Source: Chondromyces crocatus (GTDB lineage: Bacteria; Myxococcota_A; Polyangia; Polyangiales; Polyangiaceae). From it: a stretch of 64,000 nucleotides of DNA. The DNA lies in contig NZ_CP012159.1 of assembly GCF_001189295.1 (NCBI RefSeq), positions 11,117,856 to 11,181,855 on the forward strand. Reading direction: 5' to 3'. The position numbers and the translations under genes are program-made. Shown here piece by piece: positions 18,035-26,666 of this stretch (the first letter of the stretch is position 1; the number at the start of each line of letters is the position of its first letter). The notes beneath the pieces were generated by a model. It did not search any database. It had not been told where the DNA came from and worked only from the letters and a program-made list of their open reading frames with translations.

Positions 18035-18946
18035 TCAGCGACCTCGCCGGATCTCCGAAGGCTCCGGCCCCGCCTCGGTCCAGCGGTAGAAGCCCTCGCC
18101 GCTCTTCTTGCCCAGCCGCCCTGCGCGCACCATCTGCCGCAGGATTGATGGGGGTCGGAACTGCTCCCCCACCTCCCTGTGCAGGTGCTCCAGGATCGCC
18201 AGCCGCACGTCGAGCCCCACGAGATCGGTCAGCTTCAGCGGCCCCATCGGGTGCCGGTAGCCCAGCTCCATCGCCCGATCGATGTCCACCGCCGACGCCA
18301 CGCCGGCCTCCAGCATCCGCATCGCCTCGGCTCCGATCGCCACCCCGAGTCGGCTCGTCGCGAACCCTGGCGAGTCGTTCACCACGATCGGCGTCTTCCC
18401 CAGCCGCTTCGCCACGGCGAGCGCCATCTCCAGCACCGCGTCGTCGGTCTCCAGACCGCGCACCACCTCCAGCAGCTCCATCACCGGAGGCGGGTTGAAG
18501 AAGTGGAGCCCCACCGTGCGCGACCCGGCCCCGAGCCGCCGTCCCAGCTCGGTGATGCTCAGGCTCGACGTGTTCGAGCCGATGATCGCGTGCTCCGGCG
18601 CCAGCGCCTTCACCCGCGACAGCACCTCCACCTTGAGGTCCATCTGCTCGGGGATCGCCTCGATCACCAGATCGACCTCCCCCGCAACACGCGCGAGATC
18701 GGGTGCTGCCACCAGCATCCCGATCATCTCGCTGCGCGCCTCGTTGAGCATCTTGCCCTTCTGCACCAGCCGGTCGGTCGCGCGCTTGATCGCGTCCACC
18801 GCTGCGCTCACCCGGGCCATCTCCGCGTCGTGCAAGTACGTGACGTAGCCTGCGACGGCCGTCACCTGCGCGATCCCCTGGCCCATCGTGCCCGTGCCGA
18901 GCACCAGCACCTTGCGGATGGCGGAAGCCTGCACCTCCATCGTCAT
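18035..18946 (-). CDS. 3-hydroxyacyl-CoA (3-hydroxybutyryl-CoA) dehydrogenase
   Basis: 303 aa, the usual length for the single-function enzyme. An N-terminal NAD-binding GTGTMGQGIA motif (about residues 16-25), SNTSSLSI and GLHFFNPPPVMELLEVV carry the conserved Ser and catalytic His. The family signature appears as DSPGFATSRLG, with Ser where many enzymes have Asn, a variant common in a FadB2-like subgroup. The C-terminal domain ends with LGKKSGEGFY. It oxidises (S)-3-hydroxyacyl-CoA to 3-ketoacyl-CoA with NAD+ in fatty-acid or butanoate metabolism. The gene starts 6 bp after the stop of the upstream His-rich protein, so both are probably co-transcribed. Confidence 0.93.
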   Translation of the reverse strand: MTMEVQASAIRKVLVLGTGTMGQGIAQVTAVAGYVTYLHDAEMARVSAAVDAIKRATDRLVQKGKMLNEARSEMIGMLVAAPDLARVAGEVDLVIEAIPEQMDLKVEVLSRVKALAPEHAIIGSNTSSLSITELGRRLGAGSRTVGLHFFNPPPVMELLEVVRGLETDDAVLEMALAVAKRLGKTPIVVNDSPGFATSRLGVAIGAEAMRMLEAGVASAVDIDRAMELGYRHPMGPLKLTDLVGLDVRLAILEHLHREVGEQFRPPSILRQMVRAGRLGKKSGEGFYRWTEAGPEPSEIRRGR

Positions 18947-18952
18947 CCTCCC

Positions 18953-19489
18953 CTACCGCCCCTGCGGGGGCGGCTGGGCGGGCGCCGGGCTCGGCGCGCC
19001 TTGCTCCTGCTGCTGCCTCGCCTTCTCGATCTGCTGCTGGATCATCTTCATCTGCTCGGGCGTGAGCCGCCGCGCAGGACGGGCCGCCGCCCCACCCGGC
19101 TGACCATCCGCGCCCTCTGCGCCTGGGTTCTGGAGCTGGATGGGCGGAGGCACCGGCCGCACGGGCAGCGGCGTCCCCCCGGGCGGCGCCCCTGCTCCGG
19201 GCAGCGGCAGCGCGCGCTGCGGCGTGCCCGCGGGCACCACGGCCGCGGCGGGCGACTTCCCCTCCGGCTTGCCACCGGCCTCGGCCTCGTCGTCGTTCAG
19301 CACCACCAGCAGGCCGATCGCCGCGCTGACGAAGAACGCGAGCCCCAGGGCCGGGACCCAGCCAGGGGTCCGAGGCTCCCCGGGCGAGAGTTCCTGAACC
19401 GGCTCCGGATCGAAGTCGTCGTGGTGAGCGTCGTCGTGGTGGGCGTCAGCGCCGTGCGCCTCCGCGTGGTCATCGTGGGCGTGGCTCAT
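18953..19489 (-). CDS. His-rich, Pro-rich single-pass membrane protein
   Basis: 178 aa from ATG 19489. The N-terminus has about ten His plus many Asp/Glu residues (SHAHDDHAEAH and HHDDAHHDD), a probable metal-binding segment. One membrane helix follows (WVPALGLAFFVSAAIGLLVVL, near 45-66). The rest is Ala/Pro/Gly-rich and ends with a Gln-rich helix (LTPEQMKMIQQQIEKARQQQ). Not assigned to a family. It lies 6 bp upstream of the acyl-CoA dehydrogenase gene. Function unknown; metal buffering is only a suggestion from composition. Confidence 0.7.
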   Translation of the reverse strand: MSHAHDDHAEAHGADAHHDDAHHDDFDPEPVQELSPGEPRTPGWVPALGLAFFVSAAIGLLVVLNDDEAEAGGKPEGKSPAAAVVPAGTPQRALPLPGAGAPPGGTPLPVRPVPPPIQLQNPGAEGADGQPGGAAARPARRLTPEQMKMIQQQIEKARQQQEQGAPSPAPAQPPPQGR

Positions 19490-19691
19490 GCCCGGCAAGG
19501 GTTGCCGCACTTCCGCGGCCGTGTCGAGGGGTACGCGCGCAGGATCGACGCCTGCCCGCGCGAGAGCCTTCCCGTCGCGCGGGCAGACCCCACGAGCGGC
19601 CCTCGACGGCGGGATGAAGGCACCTCGCGGCCGCCTCCACCAGCCCCCGGGAGCCGCCCCACGTCCGACCCGACGACGAGCGCTCCCTCCG

Positions 19692-19752
19692 GACGAAGAG
19701 CGCCCTCAGAACGGCGTTGCCCGAACGAAGAGCGCTCTCAGGACGGCTTTGC
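19692..19752. repeat. Two 29-bp intergenic direct repeats
   Basis: Copies at 19692-19720 and 19724-19752 share an ACGAAGAGCG-C/T-CTCAG-A/G-ACGGC core, offset by 32 bp. They contain the small palindrome GAGCGCTC in the second copy. They lie in the 279-bp gap between the RNase R stop and the start of the His-rich gene (same strand). No gene is visible in this gap. Confidence 0.65.
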
Positions 19753-19768
19753 TGGGAAGAACTCCCGT

Positions 19769-22700
19769 TTACGACGACTTCTTGCCGCGACCGGCAGGCT
19801 TGCCGCTCGGGGCAGGGACCGGCTTCGAGGCCGCAGGCTTCGCCGAGCGCCCAGCGGGCGCCGGAGTGGCCACTCCCCCACGCTTCGCCGCGGAGGTCAC
19901 CCGAGCCGCCTGCCCTTGCGCCTTCCCGCTGGGCTGTGCACCGGGGGACGCCGCTACGCCCTTGGCTGCTGCACCCTTGGTTGCTGCGCCCTTGGCTGCT
20001 GCGCCCTTGGCCGCTGCACCCTTCGCCGCTGCGCCCTTCGCCGCTGCGCCCTTGGCTGCTGCACCCTTGGCTGCTGCACCCTTGGCCGCTGCGCCCTTGG
20101 CCGCTGCGCCCTTCGCCGCGGCAGGCGCCCCGCCGCCGCTCGTCGCCCGTGCGGAGCGCGCGGCCGACTTGCTCGCCGACGGCACCACGGAGGCAGCACT
20201 GGCTCCCTTGACGGGCGCGGCCTTGCGCCCCCCTCGACCACCGCTGCGAGGCGCAGCAGACGACGCGGCCGCCTGAGGAGCCACCGCCCGACGCCCACGC
20301 TGCGGCGCTTGCGCGGCCAGAGAGGCCTGCGCGGCCTGCACCAGCGCCGCCAGGACCAGTTCCGCCTGGTTTGCTTGCCCCGAGAGCGCGTCTGTCCCGA
20401 GGGGAGCAACAGCGCGTCCAGCACGCCGCTCGGCCCTCGTCGAGGGCGCCGCAGCGCGCGTCGTGGACCTGGCTTGCGGCGTCTGCTTCGCCCCCGCCTT
20501 CGACGGCTTCGATGCCTTGCCCTGGGGGGCGGCTTGCTTGCTCTGGCCGGCCTGCTTGCCCCGACCGGCCTGCTTGCCCCGACCGACCTGCTCGACCTGC
20601 GCCGTCGCCGGCTCGGCCTTCCCGGTTCGCTTGCTCTGCGCCGGGACCTGATTGCGCTTCCCGGCTTGCTTACCCTGCACTGCCACGTCTCGATCAGCCT
20701 TTCCGTGTGGCTCGCCCTGCGGAACCACCTGCGTGTCGTCAGCGCGCTGCGCTGTCTTGCCTGCATGCGAAGGCGGCTGCGCCGCTCCCCCCGGCGTCGC
20801 GCTCTTGCTCGACGCCAGCTTCCCTTCTTCGCGCCGCCCTGCACCCGTCTGCGCCACCAGCACCTTGCCACGTCCGGCGTCTGCCGGCTCCGCGGTGCTC
20901 GTGGTCTCTCCTCCCTTCGGGGCCTTCGCCCCAGCCGTCCTTGCGGCCATCCTCCTGGACACCTGGGTCGACTCCTGCCCCCGCTCCGCGCGCGGCGCTG
21001 CCGCCGCAGACGTCACCGCCGCCGGCTCCACCCCCGCAGCCCCCGCCTCCAGCGCGTGCGCCGCGACGGCCGGCTTCGGAGCGGACGGCTCGAAGCCGCC
21101 CCTCACCTCGGCACGCGGCGCCGGACCATTCCCCACGGGAGCTCCCGCGGTCGATCGGGCGTCCACCGTCACCGGCTCCGCGGCCACCGCCGGCGCCGCA
21201 CCGACACCGTGCGCCCCGTGCGCCCCCTGCGCCACGTGCGCCACCCACGTCGGCTCGGGCTCCGAAGGACCAGGAGCCCCTCGCTCCAGCCCGCGCTTTC
21301 GCGCCTTCGCGTCGCCGTCGATGACCTGCCGCCGCCTCAGACGTGACGCCTCGGCAGCCGCCTGCGCCGAGCCCTGCGTCGCCGCGTGCACCTGCACCTG
21401 CGTCTCCGACGTCGTCTCCTCCCAGAGCGGCGGCGCATCACGCCCGACCCGTTGCTCGTGAGGACGCTGCTGCGCGCTACCCCGCTCGAACTTCCCGCCT
21501 TGCGCTCCGAACCGCGCGCCACCGCGGTCGAACGCCGGCGCCTGCTTGCCATGCCGCGCCGCGCTCCCATCGAACGCCGGCGCCTGCTTGCCGTGCCGCG
21601 CCGCGCCTCGATCGAACGCCGGCACCTGCTTGCCGTGCCGCGCTGCGCCCCGCTCGAACTTCCCGGCCTGCGCACCGCCTCGCGCAGCACCCCGATCGAA
21701 CGCCGGCGCTTGCTTGCCGTGCCGCGCCGCGCCCCGATCGAACGCCGGCGCCTGCTTCCCATGCCGCGCGCCACCGCGATCGAACGCCGCCTTCCCCCGG
21801 TCCCGCGCCCCACCGCGCTCGAACCCTTGGCCAGGCCGGCTCGTCCGCGCCTCCAGCGCCTCCTCCCCCGCGAACCGCACCCGGCTCCCCAGCACCTGCC
21901 GCCGCAGGATCGAGACGTCCTCGATCTTCACCTGCAGGGTGTCCCCGAGGCTCACCCGATCCCCCGAGCGCGCCCCGATCACCCGCAGCCCTTGCTCGTC
22001 CATGTCGTAGCGATCGGGCCCCAGCGCCTCCATGCGCACCATCACGTCCACGAACGGATCGTCCAGATTCACGAACACCCCGGTCCCCACGATCGCGGTC
22101 ACCGTCCCCGTGAACGTCTCCCCCACCCGCTCGCGCATCACCAGCGCGCGGTGCAGGTCCATCACCTCGCGCTCCACCTCCATCCCCTTCCGCTCCCGGT
22201 CGGACGACTGCGCCGCCGCCGCGATGAGCAGCTCCTTCCCCTCGTCGCTCCGGTCCACCTTTTCGCCACGGACCAGCGCCCGGATCGCCCGGTGCGCCGT
22301 CACGTCCGGGTAGCGCCGGATCGGCGACGTGAAGTGCAGGTACGCCGTCGACGCCAGGCCGAAGTGACCCACGTTCGCCACGTCGTACACCGCCTGCTTC
22401 ATCGCCCGCAGCAGCAGCATGTGCAGCACCTGCTTCTGCGGGTGCGACGCGAGCTTCTTCAGGAACGCGCTGAGCCGCTTCGGGTCCTCCGCGTCCTCCG
22501 GCTCGAAGGTGATCCCCAGCTCCCCGCACATCGCCGAGAACCGCTCGAGCTTCGCCAGGTCCGGCGGCCCGTGGTAGCGGAACACCGACGGCGCCCCCTT
22601 CTCCACCACGTACGCCGCGCACACCTCGTTCGCGAGCAGCATCATCTCCTCGATGAGCTGATACGCCTTCATCACCCCAGGGTCCTGCGACCGCTTCTGC

Positions 22701-24034
22701 ACGTCCTTCGGCGCCTTCGTGTCGGCGTCGAAGACCACCTTCGCCTCCGGCAGCTCGAAGTCGAGCGCCCCACGCCGCATCCGCTTCGCCCGCAGAAGCC
22801 GCGACAGGTCCCACATCACCGCGAGGTCCGCGCGCAGCGCCTCGGCTGCCGGACTCCGCGGCGGCTCCTGCGTGAAGCCCAGCGTCCGCGCCACCCCCGG
22901 GTAGGTCAGCTTCGCGATCGAGCGCATGTACCCCTCGATCACCCGCGCGCTGCGCACGTCCCCCGTGGGTGACAGCTCCACCTCCACGCAGAGACAGAGC
23001 CGGATGCGCCCGGGCAGGAGCGAGCACAGGTTCGACGACAGCGCCCGCGGCAGCATCGGGATGGCCCGGTCCGGCAGGTAGATCGAGTTCCCTCGCGCCA
23101 CCGCCTCCTGATCGAGCGCCGTCCCTGGCCGCACGTAATGCGACACGTCCGCAATCGCGATCCACGCCCGGAACGACCCATCGTCTTCCCGGATGACCCA
23201 CACCGCATCGTCGTGATCGCGCGCGTCCTCCGGATCGATCGTCGGCAAGGGCAGGTAGGTCAGGTCCTCCCTCCCCACCAGCGCCTCCGGGGCCACCTCG
23301 CCCCCGAACGCCTCCGCCTCCCGGATCGCGTCCGCCGGGTGCTCCTCGACGATCCCCTCGCGGATGAGGATCTTCTGCACCTCGACCTCCGGGTCCCCTG
23401 GCTCGCCGAGCAGCGCCTCCAGCACCCCTTCCGGATTCTCGTTCGGCGACTCCGGGAACTGGGTGATCCGACACACCACGGCCGACCCATCGCGCCCGTC
23501 CACCCGGCCGTGACCTTCCTCGGACCGGAGCACGATCGGCCCCCGCATCCGCTGATCGTCCGGCTCCAGCCACGCGCTCTTCCCGCGCCGCCGCAAGGTC
23601 CCCGCCACGCGCGCGTGCCGGCGCTTCAGCACCCGCAGCACCGCGCCCTCGACCCCGCGCCGCGACCGCGAGGTGATCCGCACCGCGACCTGATCGCCGT
23701 GCATCCCGCCGCCGAGCGACTCCGGTGCCACGTAAATGCCCTCGGGCATCCCCCCGACCGTCACGAACGCGAACCCCCGGGGGTTCACATTCAGAAAGCC
23801 CTCGTGCTCCACACCACGACGCTCGACCTGCTCGGCAGCCGCCTTGAAGCGTTGCCCGGGGAGCGCCACCACCACGTTGTTGTAGGAAAGATCATCGAGC
23901 AGCCGCTGGAGCCCGGCATACCTTCGGGGCTCGACCCCGAGGCGCTCCGCAATCTCGTTCACATGCAATGCCCGGCCGAAGGAGGCCAGCAGGTCCAGGA
24001 CGGCATCCCGTCGGACCGGAGGAGAGTTCTTCAT
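19769..24034 (-). CDS. rnr: Ribonuclease R with very long repetitive basic C-terminal extension
   Basis: 1421 aa from ATG 24034. RNase R is usually 750-830 aa. It is a processive 3'-5' exoribonuclease for structured RNA. Order: N-terminal helix-turn-helix (residues 1-55), cold-shock domain with FLNVNPRGFAFVTV, RNB catalytic domain with all four metal-binding Asp in TIDPEDARDHDDA (near 273), and S1 domain with TFTGTVTAIVGTGVFVNL (near 635). From about residue 725 to the end the protein is low complexity: 14-residue FDRGAARHGKQAPA-type repeats, Lys/Gln-rich blocks, and eleven AAAKG units near the C-terminus. The extension is strongly basic and probably disordered, suited to RNA or ribosome binding. 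No frameshift separates it from the core. Confidence 0.92.
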   Translation of the reverse strand: MKNSPPVRRDAVLDLLASFGRALHVNEIAERLGVEPRRYAGLQRLLDDLSYNNVVVALPGQRFKAAAEQVERRGVEHEGFLNVNPRGFAFVTVGGMPEGIYVAPESLGGGMHGDQVAVRITSRSRRGVEGAVLRVLKRRHARVAGTLRRRGKSAWLEPDDQRMRGPIVLRSEEGHGRVDGRDGSAVVCRITQFPESPNENPEGVLEALLGEPGDPEVEVQKILIREGIVEEHPADAIREAEAFGGEVAPEALVGREDLTYLPLPTIDPEDARDHDDAVWVIREDDGSFRAWIAIADVSHYVRPGTALDQEAVARGNSIYLPDRAIPMLPRALSSNLCSLLPGRIRLCLCVEVELSPTGDVRSARVIEGYMRSIAKLTYPGVARTLGFTQEPPRSPAAEALRADLAVMWDLSRLLRAKRMRRGALDFELPEAKVVFDADTKAPKDVQKRSQDPGVMKAYQLIEEMMLLANEVCAAYVVEKGAPSVFRYHGPPDLAKLERFSAMCGELGITFEPEDAEDPKRLSAFLKKLASHPQKQVLHMLLLRAMKQAVYDVANVGHFGLASTAYLHFTSPIRRYPDVTAHRAIRALVRGEKVDRSDEGKELLIAAAAQSSDRERKGMEVEREVMDLHRALVMRERVGETFTGTVTAIVGTGVFVNLDDPFVDVMVRMEALGPDRYDMDEQGLRVIGARSGDRVSLGDTLQVKIEDVSILRRQVLGSRVRFAGEEALEARTSRPGQGFERGGARDRGKAAFDRGGARHGKQAPAFDRGAARHGKQAPAFDRGAARGGAQAGKFERGAARHGKQVPAFDRGAARHGKQAPAFDGSAARHGKQAPAFDRGGARFGAQGGKFERGSAQQRPHEQRVGRDAPPLWEETTSETQVQVHAATQGSAQAAAEASRLRRRQVIDGDAKARKRGLERGAPGPSEPEPTWVAHVAQGAHGAHGVGAAPAVAAEPVTVDARSTAGAPVGNGPAPRAEVRGGFEPSAPKPAVAAHALEAGAAGVEPAAVTSAAAAPRAERGQESTQVSRRMAARTAGAKAPKGGETTSTAEPADAGRGKVLVAQTGAGRREEGKLASSKSATPGGAAQPPSHAGKTAQRADDTQVVPQGEPHGKADRDVAVQGKQAGKRNQVPAQSKRTGKAEPATAQVEQVGRGKQAGRGKQAGQSKQAAPQGKASKPSKAGAKQTPQARSTTRAAAPSTRAERRAGRAVAPLGTDALSGQANQAELVLAALVQAAQASLAAQAPQRGRRAVAPQAAASSAAPRSGGRGGRKAAPVKGASAASVVPSASKSAARSARATSGGGAPAAAKGAAAKGAAAKGAAAKGAAAKGAAAKGAAAKGAAAKGAAAKGAATKGAAAKGVAASPGAQPSGKAQGQAARVTSAAKRGGVATPAPAGRSAKPAASKPVPAPSGKPAGRGKKSS
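19958..20123 (-). repeat. 15-bp tandem repeats encoding AAAKG in the RNase R tail
   Basis: Eleven consecutive 15-bp units encode AAAKG (one AATKG). The DNA units differ mainly at Ala third positions. The composition resembles the Lys/Ala tails of histone H1-like proteins. Confidence 0.85.
21475..21800 (-). repeat. 42-bp tandem repeats encoding FDRGAARHGKQAPA in the RNase R tail
   Basis: Seven to eight copies of a 42-bp unit lie just after the S1 domain. Several are nearly identical. Variants carry FERG and GGAQAGK versions, forming a higher-order alternation. Confidence 0.85.
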
Positions 24035-24103
24035 CGAGCCCAGGACGTAGCACGAGAACCGTGCCTCTGGCTGCCCAACCCAGGGTCTTGTACGAAGGTC
24101 GCG

Positions 24104-25306
24104 ATGCGTCCGCGGCACCTCGTCCTCCTCCTGCGGCTCTCCCTCTTCGTCGCCCTGGCGGCCAGCGCGGCCCTCGTCGCCGACTACCAGAGCATGGGCG
24201 ATCCCGCATTTTGCGGCGTCAACAGCGGCTGCAGCGCCGTCCGTGTGTCGGGCTATGCCTACCCCTTCGGGGTGCCGCTACCCAACCTCGGCCTCGCCGC
24301 CTTCGCCTCCCTGCTCGGCGGCTCGCTGCTCGCCCGCACCCGCGGCCAGCACCTGCTCCTCGCCCTCGCCACCAGCCTGGGCGGCCTCGTCGCGGTCTAC
24401 CTCCTCGCCATCCAGGCGTTCGAGGTGAAGGCCTTCTGCGCTTACTGCGTCGCTGTCGATCTCGGCACCCTCGTCGCCGCCGCTGCCGCAATCACCCTCG
24501 CCCTGCGCGCCCGCCGCGCGAAGACCTCCGAGGCCTTCGACGCCTTCGCCCGCGACGCGCACCCCGGCGGCGCCGAGCTCACCACCTGGGCCGCCGCCGG
24601 CCTCGCCGCCATCGGCCTGCCGCTCCTCTGGGGCAAGTACCCGACGCTCCCTGCCCTCCCCCCCGAGATCGCCACCCTCCAGACGCCCGGCAAGGTCACC
24701 CTCGTCGGCTTCACCGATTTCGAGTGCCCCTTCTGCCGCCGCCTGAACCCCGAGATTCACCACATCGAAGAGAAGTACGGCGACCGCATCCAGTACCTCC
24801 GCAAGATGGCCCCCCTGCCGCGGCACGCCGGCGCTCTCCCCGCCGCCAAGGCGTACATCTGCACGCCCCCCGCGCAGCGCGAGGCCGCCGCTGCACTGCT
24901 CTACTCGACCGGCCCGAACCTCCTGACCGACGACGGCGCCGTCGACGTGCTCAAGCCCCTCGGCCTCGACCCGGAGGAGTTCAAGCATTGCCTCGACGCG
25001 CCGAAGACCATGGCCCTCGTCGAGACCGACCTGGAGCTGTACCGCCGCGTCGCCGGGCTGGGCCTGCCGTTCACGTACGTGGGGCGGCGGGTGGTCCTCG
25101 GGATGCGCCCCGACCATATCGTCGAGTCCATCGAGCTGGAGCTGGCCGGTGGGAACCCCGGGCTGCCGCTCTGGGGGCTGGTCGTCGCGCTGGTGGGCGC
25201 CGCAGGGGCGGCGTCGTTCATGACGGTGCGGCGCCGCGAGGAGGAGGGGGGGCCAGGGGCTGCGCCAGGAGCGGCCGCGGGCGAGGCGGGGGACAAGGCG
25301 GGCTGA
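24104..25306 (+). CDS. Vitamin K epoxide reductase (VKOR)-DsbA/thioredoxin fusion
   Basis: 400 aa from ATG 24104. The frame is open far upstream but antisense to RNase R. The VKOR part (residues 1-150) has four or five membrane helices, a loop Cys pair CGVNSGC and active-site CAYC near 111. After another helix, a thioredoxin-fold domain (about 190-370) carries CPFC (near 207) in TDFECPFCRR, a DsbA-like redox motif. The extreme C-terminus adds one more hydrophobic helix. VKOR reoxidises the fused thiol oxidase and passes electrons to quinone, making disulfides in exported proteins; it replaces DsbB. This fits the many Cys-rich secreted proteins in this window. It is divergent from rnr with only 69 bp between starts. 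Confidence 0.9.
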   Translation: MRPRHLVLLLRLSLFVALAASAALVADYQSMGDPAFCGVNSGCSAVRVSGYAYPFGVPLPNLGLAAFASLLGGSLLARTRGQHLLLALATSLGGLVAVYLLAIQAFEVKAFCAYCVAVDLGTLVAAAAAITLALRARRAKTSEAFDAFARDAHPGGAELTTWAAAGLAAIGLPLLWGKYPTLPALPPEIATLQTPGKVTLVGFTDFECPFCRRLNPEIHHIEEKYGDRIQYLRKMAPLPRHAGALPAAKAYICTPPAQREAAAALLYSTGPNLLTDDGAVDVLKPLGLDPEEFKHCLDAPKTMALVETDLELYRRVAGLGLPFTYVGRRVVLGMRPDHIVESIELELAGGNPGLPLWGLVVALVGAAGAASFMTVRRREEEGGPGAAPGAAAGEAGDKAG

Positions 25307-25419
25307 GAGGCCGCCGATGGGTGCGCCTCCTGGGAGGCCGAGCCAGGGCGTACCCGCGGCATTGAGAGCGCCGTCTTCACTTTCTGGTCGATGCGCTTGC
25401 TGCTCAGCGCCCTCTCTGA

Positions 25420-26001
25420 TCAGCGCGTCTTCGTGGTCGCCCAGAGCGAGGCGAGGTCCAGGTCGAGCGCGTCGAACGGGACGGGACGGACGCTCGCGTC
25501 ACCTCGGAAGACCTGCTCGACGATCCATCGACCCCTGGGGTCCAACCGGAAGACTTCCAGCGAGCTCACGATGGGATCGATCAACCACGCCCACGCCACG
25601 CCGGCCGCAGCATAGACGGGCATTTTTTCGAGGCGGTCATGGGCCGCCGTCGACGACGAGAGGACCTCGCACACCCAGTCGGGCGGCAGCTCGAAGAAGG
25701 ACTCCTCGGGAAGGCGCGGGAGACGCTCGACCCGCCAGCCTGCGAGATCAGGGACGAGGACGTCGGCGCAGAGGTGAAGCTCGGGCTCATCGAGGATCCA
25801 CCAGCCTCCAGGTCCTCCAGGCTCATCGTCGAAAGGTCCCAGACGGCGACCGAGCTGCGACGCAACCCGTATGTGTGCCGGCCCCGGTCGCGGAAAGGTT
25901 TGAAGTACGCCGCCAATCAGCTCGGCGACCAGGTGAGAGGGGACCGCTTCGAGGTCGGCATAGGTCGCCGTCTCTGGTTGGTTCTCCGCCGGTTGGCCCA
26001 T
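25420..26001 (-). CDS. Uma2 family (DUF820) putative nuclease
   Basis: 193 aa from ATG 26001. The extra 19 codons upstream look non-coding. The Uma2/PD-(D/E)XK pattern is visible: an N-terminal YADLEAVPSHLVAELIGGVL strand-helix with Glu, ELHLCADVLVPDLAGWR containing the core Asp, and PPDWVCEVLSSST containing E-x-L. The family is expanded in cyanobacteria and myxobacteria. The fold belongs to restriction-like endonucleases, but biological roles are mostly unproven. Convergent with the VKOR-DsbA gene and upstream of an accessory-looking block. Confidence 0.88.
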   Translation of the reverse strand: MGQPAENQPETATYADLEAVPSHLVAELIGGVLQTFPRPGPAHIRVASQLGRRLGPFDDEPGGPGGWWILDEPELHLCADVLVPDLAGWRVERLPRLPEESFFELPPDWVCEVLSSSTAAHDRLEKMPVYAAAGVAWAWLIDPIVSSLEVFRLDPRGRWIVEQVFRGDASVRPVPFDALDLDLASLWATTKTR

Positions 26002-26141
26002 TGGCCGCAGGATAGCGGAAAGAACTGCCCCTTGCTTCTGGCGAGACACGCAGGACACGCACGCCCCGCTTGCACGCCTTCACCAGGCTGCCCCTTGCGA
26101 CGCCCGCGCGCCTGCGTGGATGGAACAGGGGGCGCGAGGAA

Positions 26142-26588
26142 TCAGTCACTGTTCGGCCAGGTCAGTACGCCTCGTGCCGCACCGAACCCACGAATCGGAC
26201 CGCAGGATGTACCGACCGTCTCTGCCGCTCCCTCCCCGGGAGCGTCGATCAGCACGTACACCCACGCCTCCCAGGACTGGCCCAGACGCGCACGGTCGAC
26301 TTTCAAAGAGCTGGCTCCTGGTTCGACAGCAAGGAGCGCATCGATCGTGTCAGCGATTTCGTTCGAAATACCTTCCCGACCTGACGGGTATGGACACGTC
26401 TGAATACGCTGCACAGCATCAGCGCTCAGGTCGAGCGGAGAGAGCACCCCCTCCAGCTCTGCCTGCCAGCACACCACGCCTCCGACCTGGTTCTGATAAA
26501 GCACGCCGCTCGGATGCTCGACGACGAGCATGATCTCATCAGAGAGGTCCCACAGGAGGACTCGCCTCGTTGTCACGTTCCCGTCCAT
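26142..26588 (-). CDS. Hypothetical protein, DUF6210-like
   Basis: 148 aa. It contains MLVVEHPSGVLYQNQVGG near the N-terminus, an acidic central helix ending in NEIADTIDALL, and VDRARLGQSWEAWVYVLI near residue 100. The combination resembles DUF6210 as I recall it. The family name is tentative and no function is known. There is no signal peptide or membrane segment. Divergent from the kinase-STAND-WD40 gene, with 78 bp between starts. Confidence 0.65.
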   Translation of the reverse strand: MDGNVTTRRVLLWDLSDEIMLVVEHPSGVLYQNQVGGVVCWQAELEGVLSPLDLSADAVQRIQTCPYPSGREGISNEIADTIDALLAVEPGASSLKVDRARLGQSWEAWVYVLIDAPGEGAAETVGTSCGPIRGFGAARGVLTWPNSD

Positions 26589-26666
26589 ACGCCTCCATCA
26601 CGTTCATGCACATGGCCTCAGCGCACGAACGCTGCGATTTCGGCGGCGTGATACGGTCTCGCTACC

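Noticed and set aside
18179-21346. Plus-strand 1055-codon open frame across the dehydrogenase, His-rich and RNase R genes
   Set aside because: It is antisense to three genes with clear domains; the translation is Arg/His/Leu-rich low complexity, a GC-rich shadow.
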